From NCBI GenBank assembly GCA_945869955.1, contig CAMBQP010000043.1, positions 1 to 32,889 on the forward strand: a DNA stretch of 32,889 bases. Direction: 5' to 3'. This document shows positions 1 through 7,781 of this stretch, one piece after another. Every line of letters begins with the position of its first letter. Within the stretch, counting starts at the first letter, position 1. Made by a program: the position numbers and the translations under genes. The stretch comes from Schlesneria paludicola DSM 18645 (GTDB lineage Bacteria > Planctomycetota > Planctomycetia > Planctomycetales > Planctomycetaceae). The notes below the pieces were generated by a model, which saw nothing but the letters and a program-made list of their open reading frames with translations, searched no databases and was not told where the DNA came from.

Positions 1-1
1 G

Positions 2-898
2 GAAAGTGATTTGGTGCCGGGGCCCCGTCTGGCGGCCAGTGGTCGTGAGATTTGCAGTGTGGGTGGCCTGATGGATTGGAATCCCGACTTCCGCAAGATT
101 GGGATGGAGGGTCTGGTGCTGCTCGTCAATGGTCCTGACGATGCCCGAGCGGCTGTGCGGAAACTGGTGAAAGATGGTGTGGAATGGGTGAAGACCTATC
201 CGACCGGAGACGCCGCCTCGCCCGATGTCAACGACCATCATACGCTCTGCATGACCTTTGAAGAGATGCATGCGGTGGTGGCAACGGCCCACAATCACGG
301 CTTAAAAGTGACCGGCCACTGCCGGGCGACGCAAGGGATCAAAAACGCCCTGCGTGCCGGGTACGATACGATCGAACATGGAACATTCATTGATGACGAA
401 GCGCTGGAACTGATTCTGCAACGGAATGTCCCGGTGATTCCGGCACTGTACTTTGAACAGGCCAGTATCGAGCGTGGTCCCGAGTTTGGCTTGTCGCAAC
501 GCGTGATTGATGGACACCAGGAGACACTCGAAGGGGGAGCCGAAAGTGCCCTGCGCATTCTCAGGGCGGGTGGTCGACTCGGCATGGGGGGGGATTATGG
601 ATTTGGCTGGAATCCGCACGGCCAGTATGCTCGCGAACTCTCGTTCTTCGTCAAATACGTCGGTTTTACACCGTTGGAAACGCTGACTTGTGCGACGAAA
701 ACCGGTGCCGAAATTTTGGGACGGGACCACGAACTGGGGACACTGGAAGCAGGAAAACTCGCCGACATCCTGATCGTTGAGGGAGATGTGCTGGCGGACA
801 TTTCGCGACTGGAAGACCGGCAAAAATTTATTGCCGTCATGCAAGGGGGAGTCGTTAAGGGGGGACAGTTGATGCAGCCGCAATGGAGCCAGGGATAA
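2..898 (+). CDS. Amidohydrolase family protein (imidazolonepropionase-like), 5'-truncated by window edge
   Basis: The frame is open to the first bases of the window, so the N-terminal part, including the first metal-binding HxH motif, lies outside. What remains is the C-terminal two thirds of a metal-dependent amidohydrolase of the TIM-barrel superfamily. Visible landmarks are SGREICSVGG (the usual 'SGR-x-I-x-x-GG' loop), VKTYPTGD (position of the bridging lysine), the H-x-x-A-x-x-G-I-x-x-A-L-x-A-G-x-D-x-I-E-H-G block with two metal-binding histidines, GMGGDYG with the catalytic Asp, and the terminal ATKTGAEILG...GTLEAGKLADILI segment typical of the family. The substrate cannot be told; relatives act on imidazolonepropionate, dipeptides or other cyclic amides. 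The TTG at position 11 is only the first possible start inside the window and is probably not the real one. The next gene converges on it with a 41-bp gap. Confidence 0.85.
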   Translation, partial: ESDLVPGPRLAASGREICSVGGLMDWNPDFRKIGMEGLVLLVNGPDDARAAVRKLVKDGVEWVKTYPTGDAASPDVNDHHTLCMTFEEMHAVVATAHNHGLKVTGHCRATQGIKNALRAGYDTIEHGTFIDDEALELILQRNVPVIPALYFEQASIERGPEFGLSQRVIDGHQETLEGGAESALRILRAGGRLGMGGDYGFGWNPHGQYARELSFFVKYVGFTPLETLTCATKTGAEILGRDHELGTLEAGKLADILIVEGDVLADISRLEDRQKFIAVMQGGVVKGGQLMQPQWSQG

Positions 899-926
899 CC
901 GAGCGATCAGTTGATAAGGCTGCGGC

Positions 927-953
927 CAGTTTTCAGTTTTCAGTTTTCAGTTT
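927..953. repeat. Heptamer microsatellite (CAGTTTT)x3.9
   Basis: Three full copies of CAGTTTT plus a partial fourth. The reverse complement (ACTGAAA)n supplies the last codons and the TGA stop of the minus-strand zinc-ribbon gene ending at 940. A related heptamer array lies at 20943-20972, also at the 3' end of a minus-strand gene. Confidence 0.9.
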
Positions 954-2001
954 GTACATCGCGATGACGTCGGGTCTGGCCGGTCATTCGATCATGTGTC
1001 ACGACACACAACAGGTTGTTGAACGGTAGGGCAATCATCAGGCCGATTCCACAGGTACAGACCCCCGCAATCGCGAGCGCGACAGCGACCATAAAGATCA
1101 GGATCAGCGATCCCCAGTTACCCTCGGTTAACTCTCTGGCCCGTACCAAGGATCGCCAGACAGAAAGATCTTCGTCAACCAGTACGTGACAACAAGGCCA
1201 GAAGATGAGCGCAATGAAGAGGCCGGGGATCAGGCAGAATGACAGGCCAAAGCTGATCATCAGCCCAAAAATGGAAGAAACCACCAGCATTCGCAGAAAA
1301 AAGGGACCGCCAGAAAACAGGTCTTGCAACTTTGCGGGCTGTTCACGGACCACGTTCAATTGCAGACGCACGTAACCCGCTTCCAGCCACGAATACAGAG
1401 ACATCAATCCCAGCCAGCTGACCAGCAACAGCACAACGGCGATCGCCGACGGCAACCAGCCACCCTGATTGAAAAGGGCCTCGGCCAGCACCCGCAAGCT
1501 GGCGCAAAAAGTCCAAGCCATCATCACGAGAAAACTAAAGACCACAAACGCCAGAATCAGCAGTCCGGCTTGCTGGGTAAAAAATCTCCAGGCGTCCGCG
1601 ATCACTTCATCGGGGGGGAAAGGCCGGATCTCACAGCGACGAACCCGTCGCCGTGAACCCGTTCCGTCGTCATCAAAGATCTTTCCACATCGAAAGCAAC
1701 GAATCGCAGACTTTGCCATCCGTTCGCCGCAGGCGGGACAAGTCTGTTCGGGGGCCGACCAAACGAAATCCGTCGGATCGGCCGAATCGTCCAATGTGTC
1801 GACTCGGTCCCCCAGATTGACCTCAGGGAGATCATCGCCGCGGAAATCATCGCCGCAGAGATCGTCGCCGGGGAGCGGTTTCCCGCTGGCCGGAACTTCG
1901 ATCCGTTGACCACACCCCGGACACTTTGCCTGACGTCCGGCCTTCTCGTCGGAGGTTGAAAGCAGCTTGTTACAATGAAAGCAGCAGAATTCAATGGTCA
2001 C
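940..2001 (-). CDS. Double zinc-ribbon multi-pass membrane protein, function unknown
   Basis: 353 residues from a GTG start (GTG-ACC-ATT-GAA-TTC), chosen because planctomycete relatives begin with M-x-IEF. An N-terminal zinc ribbon uses C7-x2-C10 and C27-x2-C30, and a second uses C88-x2-C91 and C102-x2-C105. Between them is an acidic linker with three GDD repeats (residues about 45-58). The C-terminal half (from about residue 135) has roughly five or six hydrophobic segments separated by a conserved-looking loop (LEAGYVRLQLNVVREQPAKLQDLFSGG is split here only as a description), resembling the DUF975-type or glycerophosphodiesterase-membrane-domain integral proteins. No catalytic residues are apparent, so a scaffold or regulatory role is only a guess. 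The last residues (QTEN) and the stop are encoded by a heptamer microsatellite, so the C-terminus may vary between strains. A G-rich tract lies 30-50 nt upstream of the start. Confidence 0.75.
   Translation of the reverse strand: MTIEFCCFHCNKLLSTSDEKAGRQAKCPGCGQRIEVPASGKPLPGDDLCGDDFRGDDLPEVNLGDRVDTLDDSADPTDFVWSAPEQTCPACGERMAKSAIRCFRCGKIFDDDGTGSRRRVRRCEIRPFPPDEVIADAWRFFTQQAGLLILAFVVFSFLVMMAWTFCASLRVLAEALFNQGGWLPSAIAVVLLLVSWLGLMSLYSWLEAGYVRLQLNVVREQPAKLQDLFSGGPFFLRMLVVSSIFGLMISFGLSFCLIPGLFIALIFWPCCHVLVDEDLSVWRSLVRARELTEGNWGSLILIFMVAVALAIAGVCTCGIGLMIALPFNNLLCVVTHDRMTGQTRRHRDVQTEN
1829..1873. repeat. In-frame 15-bp tandem repeat (3 copies) encoding GDD-x-x units
   Basis: Three imperfect 15-bp units (1829-1843, 1844-1858, 1859-1873) encode GDDLC, GDDFR and GDDLP in the linker between the two zinc ribbons. 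Because the unit is a multiple of three, copy-number change would leave the reading frame intact. Confidence 0.85.
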
Positions 2002-2071
2002 AAAATCACGCTTTCCCGATACCGGCTAACGCCACTCCCCCCTCCCCTGCCCCCGGCAAGACCTGTTGTTT

Positions 2072-2818
2072 TTAAGGGAGTTCGCGAATCTTTAAGTTTT
2101 TGAACTCGATCGGAGCCCCTTCCGATTCCAGGCAAAGGTAGCCCGTTTTCGGATCGCAGTTATAACCACCCGAAACTTCTTCGCCATTGACCCAGAGACG
2201 AATTTCTCCGTTGATGGCGCGGATGTAGTAATGGTTCCATTGGCCGATCCCCTTGCTGAGGTTTTTGGTCGGGAAACTTCGTTTTTTATCGGGTGCAACG
2301 GGAGGAAAAGGGGTCATGTTGGATTTTCCGACCGGAAAGACATCGCCGTTGGTGGTAAACCAGTCTGGCTTCTTACCGGTCTGCTTTTCATATTGCGTGG
2401 CATAGCCATGATCCAGAACCTGGACTTCGATTCCACCCGGTGGGAGGGAGTTTGGCTTCAGGCCGGTCAAGGCTTCTTCTGACGCCCAGACGAAAATGCC
2501 CGAGTTGCCCCCCTCTTTGAGGTGTTTCCAAGTGGCAACCATTTCGAAGTTGGTGTACTTCTTCTGGGACCGGGTGACCCCGACCGGTGTCCCCTTGCAG
2601 TGGACCCCTTCGGGGGTCCATGTCCAGGTATCTGGATCGGTATTCACATTCACAAAATCGGCCTCGCCCAGTGATTTCCAGCCGGGACCCGTTCCGTCGA
2701 TGACCGCCTTGGTCACAACGGCCGTTTCTTGTGCGGTCAAAACGGTTGACCCCACAGCAAAATTCAGCGCGAGTACAGCGAATAAAACATGAACTGGACT
2801 GACGGGAATCGACAACAT
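2072..2818 (-). CDS. DUF1080 (3-keto-disaccharide hydrolase family) exported protein
   Basis: 248 residues. The start at 2818 is preferred over a longer ORF because GAGGAG sits 7 nt upstream of this ATG and the product then opens with a clean signal peptide (MLSIPVSPVHVLFAVLALNF, cleavage probably after VLTAQ). The mature part is one DUF1080 domain: GPGWKSLGEADF, TWTWTPEGVHCKG, NFEMVATWKHLKEGGNSGIFVW, GIEVQVLDHGY, GQWNHYYIRAINGEIRLWVNGEEV and the final GYLCLESEGAPIEFKNLKIREL. The fold is a concanavalin-like beta sandwich. Members of the family have been linked to hydrolysis of 3-keto-glycosides, and planctomycetes carry many copies. It is probably secreted or periplasmic. It stands alone and is divergent from the metallophosphoesterase gene. 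Confidence 0.9.
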   Translation of the reverse strand: MLSIPVSPVHVLFAVLALNFAVGSTVLTAQETAVVTKAVIDGTGPGWKSLGEADFVNVNTDPDTWTWTPEGVHCKGTPVGVTRSQKKYTNFEMVATWKHLKEGGNSGIFVWASEEALTGLKPNSLPPGGIEVQVLDHGYATQYEKQTGKKPDWFTTNGDVFPVGKSNMTPFPPVAPDKKRSFPTKNLSKGIGQWNHYYIRAINGEIRLWVNGEEVSGGYNCDPKTGYLCLESEGAPIEFKNLKIRELP

Positions 2819-3285
2819 CGGCAAGCTCCTCGGTGGCTCGTATGGAAACAGAAAAAAACGGACAGTCTCTGCCATGATAACGGATCAAGCCAAAGGGGAC
2901 GAGTCGCCAGCCCGGCAAAGCAGAAAAAACCGCCGCAGAACACCTGTCGAGAATTGCGCGAGGATTCGGGCATCGTCACCACAAAAAAACCGAAAACAGA
3001 TGAAACGGAATTGATCGGCAAACCCGCTGACATCGGTGTTCGAGAAAGATACCGACGAGCAGTCATCATCGACCCGCATCGAATGGGAAAAGTCCAAGAG
3101 AGAATTTCAAGATGTCGGCAGGCGTGCGGAGTGACAGAAATGATTATCGTTGGCCGATAAGGGTATGATGAACGGCAGTGGGGGCGGGAGTATGGGTCAG
3201 CTTATCAGGGGGAATAAATCACGCGATTCGGATGATTTCGTTGGTGGAAATCGGTTGAGCAGGGAATCGAATTGGGAGGAAACCG
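2819..3285. other. Intergenic spacer, no gene recognised
   Basis: Spacer upstream of the minus-strand DUF1080 gene. ORFs on both strands here are short, lack ribosome-binding sites and read as low-complexity translations. It should hold the DUF1080 promoter, but I could not pick a convincing -35/-10 pair. Confidence 0.5.
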
Positions 3286-3411
3286 ATGAAAACCCCACGA
3301 CTCAGCGATTTTTTGACCGGCGAGGGAGTCATCAATTCGTTCGCCTGTCGGATCACTGATTGCGAAAACCGCGTTGACGAGATCAATTCCACCAGGGATT
3401 CGGTACGGTAA
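3286..3411 (+). CDS. Possible 41-residue small protein
   Basis: The ORF starts with ATG at 3286 and ends with TAA at 3411. It is supported mainly by an excellent Shine-Dalgarno sequence, GGGAGG at 3274-3279, six bases before the ATG. The peptide begins MKTPRLSDFLTGEGVINSF and is soluble and charged, with two cysteines and no transmembrane segment. I do not recognise it. It lies in the spacer upstream of the exported metallophosphoesterase on the same strand, about 265 bp ahead of that gene's start. It could be a leader peptide, an independent small protein, or chance. Confidence 0.3.
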   Translation: MKTPRLSDFLTGEGVINSFACRITDCENRVDEINSTRDSVR

Positions 3412-3675
3412 ATTTCAAGTCTTGCGCTTTGAGGCCGATACAACGAGTCTCTCGGGCGATCGGCATTTTGGGCAGAAGATGCTATTATTAATCGGTTTGA
3501 TTCGATCGATGGCGTGCTTGCCGTCGGTTTGGAACACCTTGTTCGGTGTTGGTTAATTTACGATCCACACAGTTTGAGCCATTGTGGGCTGCGGTTGTAA
3601 TTCCCACCCCCCTTGGGAGTGTTCGTACGGAATTTTTCGATGACGATTCCACTCGATTTTCAAGAAGGATTGATC

Positions 3676-4587
3676 ATGAAAGACAATTTTGAGAACTCCG
3701 CGCCATTTCAACGTTTGGGTCGACGGGCGTTTTTCCGGCAGGGAACGCTCTTACTCACTGCATCCGCATCTGCAACGCTTGAGCCCTCGTCCCTGTTTGC
3801 CAATGCCGCGGTGAAAGGGGTGTCGGTCGGCCTCATCACGGATTTGCACCATGCGGATAAGCCTGCTGCATCGAACCGCTATTATCGAGAGACACTCGAC
3901 AAACTGTCGGAAGCGGCGGTCCGGTTTGAAAAAGAGAAGATCGATTTTGTGGTCGAGCTCGGCGACTTGATCGATGCGGCCGATACCGTCGACACCGAAC
4001 AGCGATACCTCAAAGAGATCAACCGAGAGTTTTCCAAGATCGCGAAAGATCGTCACTATGTCTTGGGAAATCACTGCGTCGACACGCTCACCAAAGCCGA
4101 GTTTCTCGGTGGTGTCGAACAAAAGAAATCGTATTATTCCTTCGACCGAGGCGAATTCCATTTTGTGGTGCTCGATGCCTGCTTTCGTAGCGATGGTGAG
4201 CCGTATGGTCGGAAGAATTCCAAGTGGACCGACTCCAACATACCCCCTGCAGAATTGGAATGGTTGCGCGCAGACCTGAAATCGACGTCCAAGAAAACCG
4301 TGGTGTTTGCTCATCAGAGATTGGATGTCACGACCAACTTTGGTGTCAAAAATGGTGCGGAGGTCCGGAAAATTCTGGAAAAATCGGGTAAAGTACTCGT
4401 CGTGCTCCAGGGGCACAGCCATCAAAACGAATTGAACGACATCGGCAACATCCACTATTGCACGCTGCGTGCCATGGTCGAAGGCTCGGGGGCCGAAAAT
4501 AATGGGTACTCGGTGCTGGAAATGGTGTCAGCCTCCACCATCCTGCTAACCGGTTTCCGTGGCCAGAAGGAATACGACTTGAGTTAA
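3676..4587 (+). CDS. Exported calcineurin-like metallophosphoesterase
   Basis: 303 residues from ATG 3676, chosen because AAGGAT lies just upstream (3665-3670) and the protein then carries an N-terminal twin-arginine-like signal (R16-R17-AFF followed by a hydrophobic stretch and an alanine-rich cleavage region near residue 45). The metallophosphoesterase motifs are all present: D56-x-H58 (ITDLHH), GDLID at 96-100, GNHC at 131-134, AHQ at 212-214 and GHSH at 246-249. The dinuclear metal site is therefore intact; the usual GNHD/E is GNHC, which keeps the metal-binding Asn and His. It is likely a periplasmic phosphodiesterase or phosphatase; the substrate cannot be assigned. It converges on the PEP-CTERM gene. 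Confidence 0.88.
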   Translation: MKDNFENSAPFQRLGRRAFFRQGTLLLTASASATLEPSSLFANAAVKGVSVGLITDLHHADKPAASNRYYRETLDKLSEAAVRFEKEKIDFVVELGDLIDAADTVDTEQRYLKEINREFSKIAKDRHYVLGNHCVDTLTKAEFLGGVEQKKSYYSFDRGEFHFVVLDACFRSDGEPYGRKNSKWTDSNIPPAELEWLRADLKSTSKKTVVFAHQRLDVTTNFGVKNGAEVRKILEKSGKVLVVLQGHSHQNELNDIGNIHYCTLRAMVEGSGAENNGYSVLEMVSASTILLTGFRGQKEYDLS

Positions 4588-4720
4588 CCTGAGAAAATTC
4601 TCATGGGTACAGACACAGGGGACACGGTATTCAATTGACACACCCCCAATTGGGTACTGACGTGGTTGAGGGGAATCGTGATTTCCATGCGAAATGGGGG
4701 GGGCGTCATGGCTTTGCGAA

Positions 4721-4763
4721 TTTCTGTTTCCAGATGGAATTCGATTCCATCAGGAAACAGAAA
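4721..4763. terminator. Long hairpin between convergent genes, possible bidirectional terminator
   Basis: Arms 4721-4740 and 4744-4763 form an 11-bp stem (TTTCTGTTTCC/GGAAACAGAAA), one A-A mismatch, then an 8-bp stem (GATGGAAT/ATTCCATC) closed by a 3-nt TCG loop. It lies between the 3' ends of the plus-strand metallophosphoesterase and the minus-strand PEP-CTERM gene, where a terminator is expected. No clear U-tract follows, so an mRNA-stabilising hairpin or a remnant of a palindromic element are alternatives. Confidence 0.5.
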
Positions 4764-4814
4764 CATGATCAGGGATGGAACTCCTGACGCCGTAACGCCT
4801 CCGTCGCAATCCGT

Positions 4815-5546
4815 TTACACGACAGCAATACGCCGCCTGCACCACCGAAAGGCCAAGCCGATGGCCCCGATCGCAGCGAGTCCCAGTGTTGATGGCTCTG
4901 GAAGTACCGCCGTCTGTACGGGGTGCGGGCCCGTGTGACCGATGTCTGTTGGTAGTGGCCAAGGCCAAAAATCAGAATTCTCGTTAAGTCCATTGAGATG
5001 ATGATTTACCCCATTCACTAAATACGCATTGGGAGGGGCGTTGTTACTCCATGGATTATTGACACTCGATAAATCAATATTCCCTCGATCAACAATCTGA
5101 CCACCCAGATTATCTAAATGTACCATAAAAAAGGCACGAAATTCTGTTGCGTCAAATGTCGTCGCATTGATTGTCATCAAGTTATGGTTATGGTTCACTT
5201 CCCACGCCAATTGCTGAATTGGATCAATGGTAATGAATAAAAAATGTCCCCCTACTGATGTGTTACTTCCAAGCTGTAGCGTTTCCATGTGGAGATTGGT
5301 CGTTCCCCCTGCTGCATTCACATCTTGAACTCGCTGAACAACGGTGTCGACACCCCACACTCCGTTTATTGGGATTCCATGCAGCGGAATTCCATTGTAT
5401 GTTGCCCCACTTGTTGTTTTAAGAAAATCGTAACCCGAAAGGACCGGAAATAGATTGCCGGCCGAGCATTCTCTGGAATTGGCAATCAACAATATCGCAC
5501 TCAAAAATCCGCTCAAGCAGATGCGATTCATTACCCGTAAAAACAT
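4815..5546 (-). CDS. PEP-CTERM sorting domain-containing exported protein
   Basis: 243 residues from ATG 5546, preferred because AAGGTGG precedes it at good spacing and the protein then begins with a signal peptide (MFLRVMNRICLSGFLSAILL..., cleavage near ECSAG). The C-terminus is a textbook PEP-CTERM tail: LPEPSTLGL, a hydrophobic helix (AAIGAIGLAF) and a basic RWCRRR end. Such tails are recognised by an exosortase that removes them and releases or anchors the protein at the surface. The central region is rich in Asn, Gly and His and I do not recognise a domain. The gene appears more A+T-rich than its neighbours. Confidence 0.85.
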   Translation of the reverse strand: MFLRVMNRICLSGFLSAILLIANSRECSAGNLFPVLSGYDFLKTTSGATYNGIPLHGIPINGVWGVDTVVQRVQDVNAAGGTTNLHMETLQLGSNTSVGGHFLFITIDPIQQLAWEVNHNHNLMTINATTFDATEFRAFFMVHLDNLGGQIVDRGNIDLSSVNNPWSNNAPPNAYLVNGVNHHLNGLNENSDFWPWPLPTDIGHTGPHPVQTAVLPEPSTLGLAAIGAIGLAFRWCRRRIAVV

Positions 5547-5769
5547 GTTCCACCTTTTTTGTTTGTGTTGAAATTTCATAGACCACGTTGTGGTAATCTT
5601 CGGCGTTATTCATCAATTGGCTGAATAATCGCAAATATCGCGGCCCCCTTTCCGTGGGCGAAAGTTCAAAAGAAAAAAACGACACGAAATTCTCAGGATC
5701 ACCGTTCCGCAAAACGCTGTTGCCAGAGCCTTTGATCCAGAAATTCGGTGAGTCCACGAGGTTCATCAA
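5419..5769 (-). other. Doubtful ORF upstream of and overlapping the PEP-CTERM gene
   Basis: The 5547-5769 part of this open frame has a protein-like composition (for example ENFVSFFSFELSPTERGPRY), but the 3' part overlaps the signal-peptide region of the PEP-CTERM gene in another frame. The possible starts are TTG 5769 and ATG 5766, and neither has a clear ribosome-binding site. I do not recognise the product. It could be a decayed gene fragment or a chance ORF. Confidence 0.2.
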
Positions 5770-5787
5770 ACTGCGGATTCGCAGTTT
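5768..5787. promoter_or_regulatory. Perfect 8-bp inverted repeat with T-tail
   Basis: AAACTGCG (5768-5775), loop GATT, CGCAGTTT (5780-5787), followed on the plus strand by further T residues. It resembles a small intrinsic terminator read on the plus strand, but no plus-strand gene ends here. On the minus strand it lies about 220 bp upstream of the PEP-CTERM start. Confidence 0.35.
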
Positions 5788-5789
5788 TT

Positions 5790-6785
5790 GAGATTAGTGG
5801 AATTACTGTGAATTCTTAAAACTAACGATATTCAGGTTTTTTGTAATGTTACCAATTCTTAAAAATGTTCCAACGAAAAAGGATCGGTTTATGTCGGGAT
5901 TCATCGAAAATCGGGGAGCCCCTGATGCGAATAATGGGGAATTCCCGAGTAATTGGAGTCGGCAATATAAGAGAATTCTCAGCGGTCATAACTCGTTCCC
6001 GTCGATTGAGGGGGATTTTTGACGTGAGGTCGTCCTCGGGGACTCAAGGGGGACTGCAAACCCAATTGATTGACGCTCGATGCCCCCCCCATTCGATCTT
6101 GCCGAAGGGATCTCCTCGTTGGGCGGAATTGCGCTCCACCGACCATTTCTGCTCGCTCAGCGGATAATTGACTTGTTCGTCCCGCCGCAAGGTCGAGGAA
6201 TCGACCAGGAAGAACGGTTCAACCACAAACCCAGTGCGCGAGAGAGAGAAATACTTTACTCGGCAGCAAAGATGACGGCTTCGGTCCCTTATCCGTCTCC
6301 CTTGACGTCCATCACGATCGGACTTCCGGGTCTCGACCCGCTTCGTGGTCCCCTGCTTGCAGAAGAGTTCAGGCAAATCCGTTGAAGAGTTCTGTTGATT
6401 CGTGAATCCCCCCCCTTTTCAAAAATGCGAAGATTCTGAAACACGAATCAAACGAATCACCTGAGCAGGAAGTGAAAAGCGTTGAGGATTCTGAAAACGG
6501 AAAACGGAATTTTCACTGCCGCGCACTCGGTTTGTCGTGCGACCGAAAAAGGTGGCCAAAGATTGCGTTTTTGAGTTCCAGTCCCTCTCCATGGTTCGCA
6601 GGTCTGGCGGGGATCTCGATTTTTGATTTTTCAAAATAAAATTTTGGTGGATGGTGATCCAACCACCACTCGATCACGTTTGATCCCGCAGAATGCAGCG
6701 GAACGGGTATTTTGAAGGGTAAACATCACACGAAATTGGCTTGGGAGAGTTCCGAGCGGTTCGTGGTTCTTCTCAAGGAGTCGCT
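5790..6785. other. About 1 kb with no convincing gene
   Basis: The spacer is long for a bacterial genome. ORFs of up to about 110 codons exist on both strands but are low-complexity, mutually overlapping and lack ribosome-binding sites. Poly-C runs (for example 6411-6418) and A/T-rich tracts are present. I see no transposase remnant, tRNA or riboswitch. The last 100 bp should include the promoter of the SPFH operon. Confidence 0.5.
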
Positions 6786-7781
6786 ATGATTTCTCTGTTT
6801 GCAGTGGTTTGCGGCCTGATCGCCTGGGTATTCGTCCGGTATATCCTGACCAGTTTCTACATCATTGATCAAAATCAACGAGCCGTTCTGACCAACTTTG
6901 GCCGGGCTCAGCGGTTAGGAGGGACGACGACGCTCGAACTTCCGATCGCCGAATCGTTGGGGAACGAGGAAAAAAATCGCTATGCGTATCCCCAGGTGCG
7001 GGTCGTGCAACCCGGTTTCTATTGGAAATGGCCATGGCAACAAGTCCATCGCGTCTCGATCGCCACCGGAACCTTGAATATGGCCTACGATCCGGAAGCC
7101 CCCGAAGCGAATCAGAATGGGACAATTCTGGACGCCGTGACGAAAGATCAGCTGAATATTGGACTGGATGGACAGATTCGATTTCGCATCTCGGAAGCGA
7201 ACCTGTATGCGTACCTGTTTGGTGTCAAACGACCCCTCTCGCACGTGATGGGATATTTTGTCTCGGTCCTGCGGGAACGGATCGCCAATTTCGAGTCACC
7301 CCCCCGTGAGATTTCGGGAGACGTGAGCGATCTTTCTGCTGCCGACGCGGCGGTCGCGTATGGGGTCTCGATCAACGACTTGAGAAAGAACTTGCGTGAC
7401 CTGAACGAGCACATGGATCAGGAATGTCGCTCATCAGCGGCCCGATACGGCATGGTCCTGGATGCTTCGCTGATTACGGGGATTGATCCACCACCTGAAG
7501 TCGAATCGGCACTCGCCGCGATTAATACGGCTCATAATCAGGTCTCGTCCGGCATCAGCCTGGCGCAAGCCGCTGCGGATCAGAAGATCGTGCAATCTCG
7601 TCGGGCGGTGGAAATTGAAACGTTAAAAGCTCAAACCGAAATCGAACCTCTAGAACGGATGGCGACGCAACTGGATTCGCTGAAAGAGAGCGGTCCGACG
7701 GTCCTGCAATCCTATGTGCGGAACGTCAAAATGTCTCTTTACGAGCGATCAGAACGCGCCTTTGTGGAGATTGGATCATGA
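6786..7781 (+). CDS. SPFH/band-7 domain membrane protein (first of a pair)
   Basis: 331 residues. ATG 6786 is chosen because AAGGAG (6775-6780) lies 5 nt upstream. The N-terminus is a single transmembrane helix (MISLFAVVCGLIAWVFVRYI). A band-7 domain follows: YIIDQNQRAVLTNFGRA, then VVQPGFYWKWPWQQVHRVSI, and QLNIGLDGQIRFRIS. The C-terminal third is helical and charged (AAADQKIVQSRRAVEIETLKAQTEIEPLE split across the coiled coil), as in HflK/stomatin proteins. Such proteins form oligomeric rings or cages in the membrane and often modulate proteases or lipid microdomains. Its stop overlaps the start of the next SPFH gene (ATGA), so the two are translationally coupled and may form a hetero-oligomer like HflK-HflC. 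Confidence 0.85.
   Translation: MISLFAVVCGLIAWVFVRYILTSFYIIDQNQRAVLTNFGRAQRLGGTTTLELPIAESLGNEEKNRYAYPQVRVVQPGFYWKWPWQQVHRVSIATGTLNMAYDPEAPEANQNGTILDAVTKDQLNIGLDGQIRFRISEANLYAYLFGVKRPLSHVMGYFVSVLRERIANFESPPREISGDVSDLSAADAAVAYGVSINDLRKNLRDLNEHMDQECRSSAARYGMVLDASLITGIDPPPEVESALAAINTAHNQVSSGISLAQAAADQKIVQSRRAVEIETLKAQTEIEPLERMATQLDSLKESGPTVLQSYVRNVKMSLYERSERAFVEIGS

Noticed and set aside
1324..1909. Plus-strand ORFs opposite the zinc-ribbon gene
   Set aside because: They are antisense shadows: low complexity, no ribosome-binding sites, and fully covered by a gene with clear zinc-ribbon motifs.
2034..2056. G-rich minus-strand tract upstream of the zinc-ribbon gene as a G-quadruplex
   Set aside because: Only three separated G-tracts are present; a fourth would require splitting a run of six, so it does not meet the usual rule.
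5865..6385. Overlapping ORFs of about 100 codons on both strands
   Set aside because: They have no motifs, mutual overlap and no ribosome-binding site; no resemblance to a transposase could be shown.
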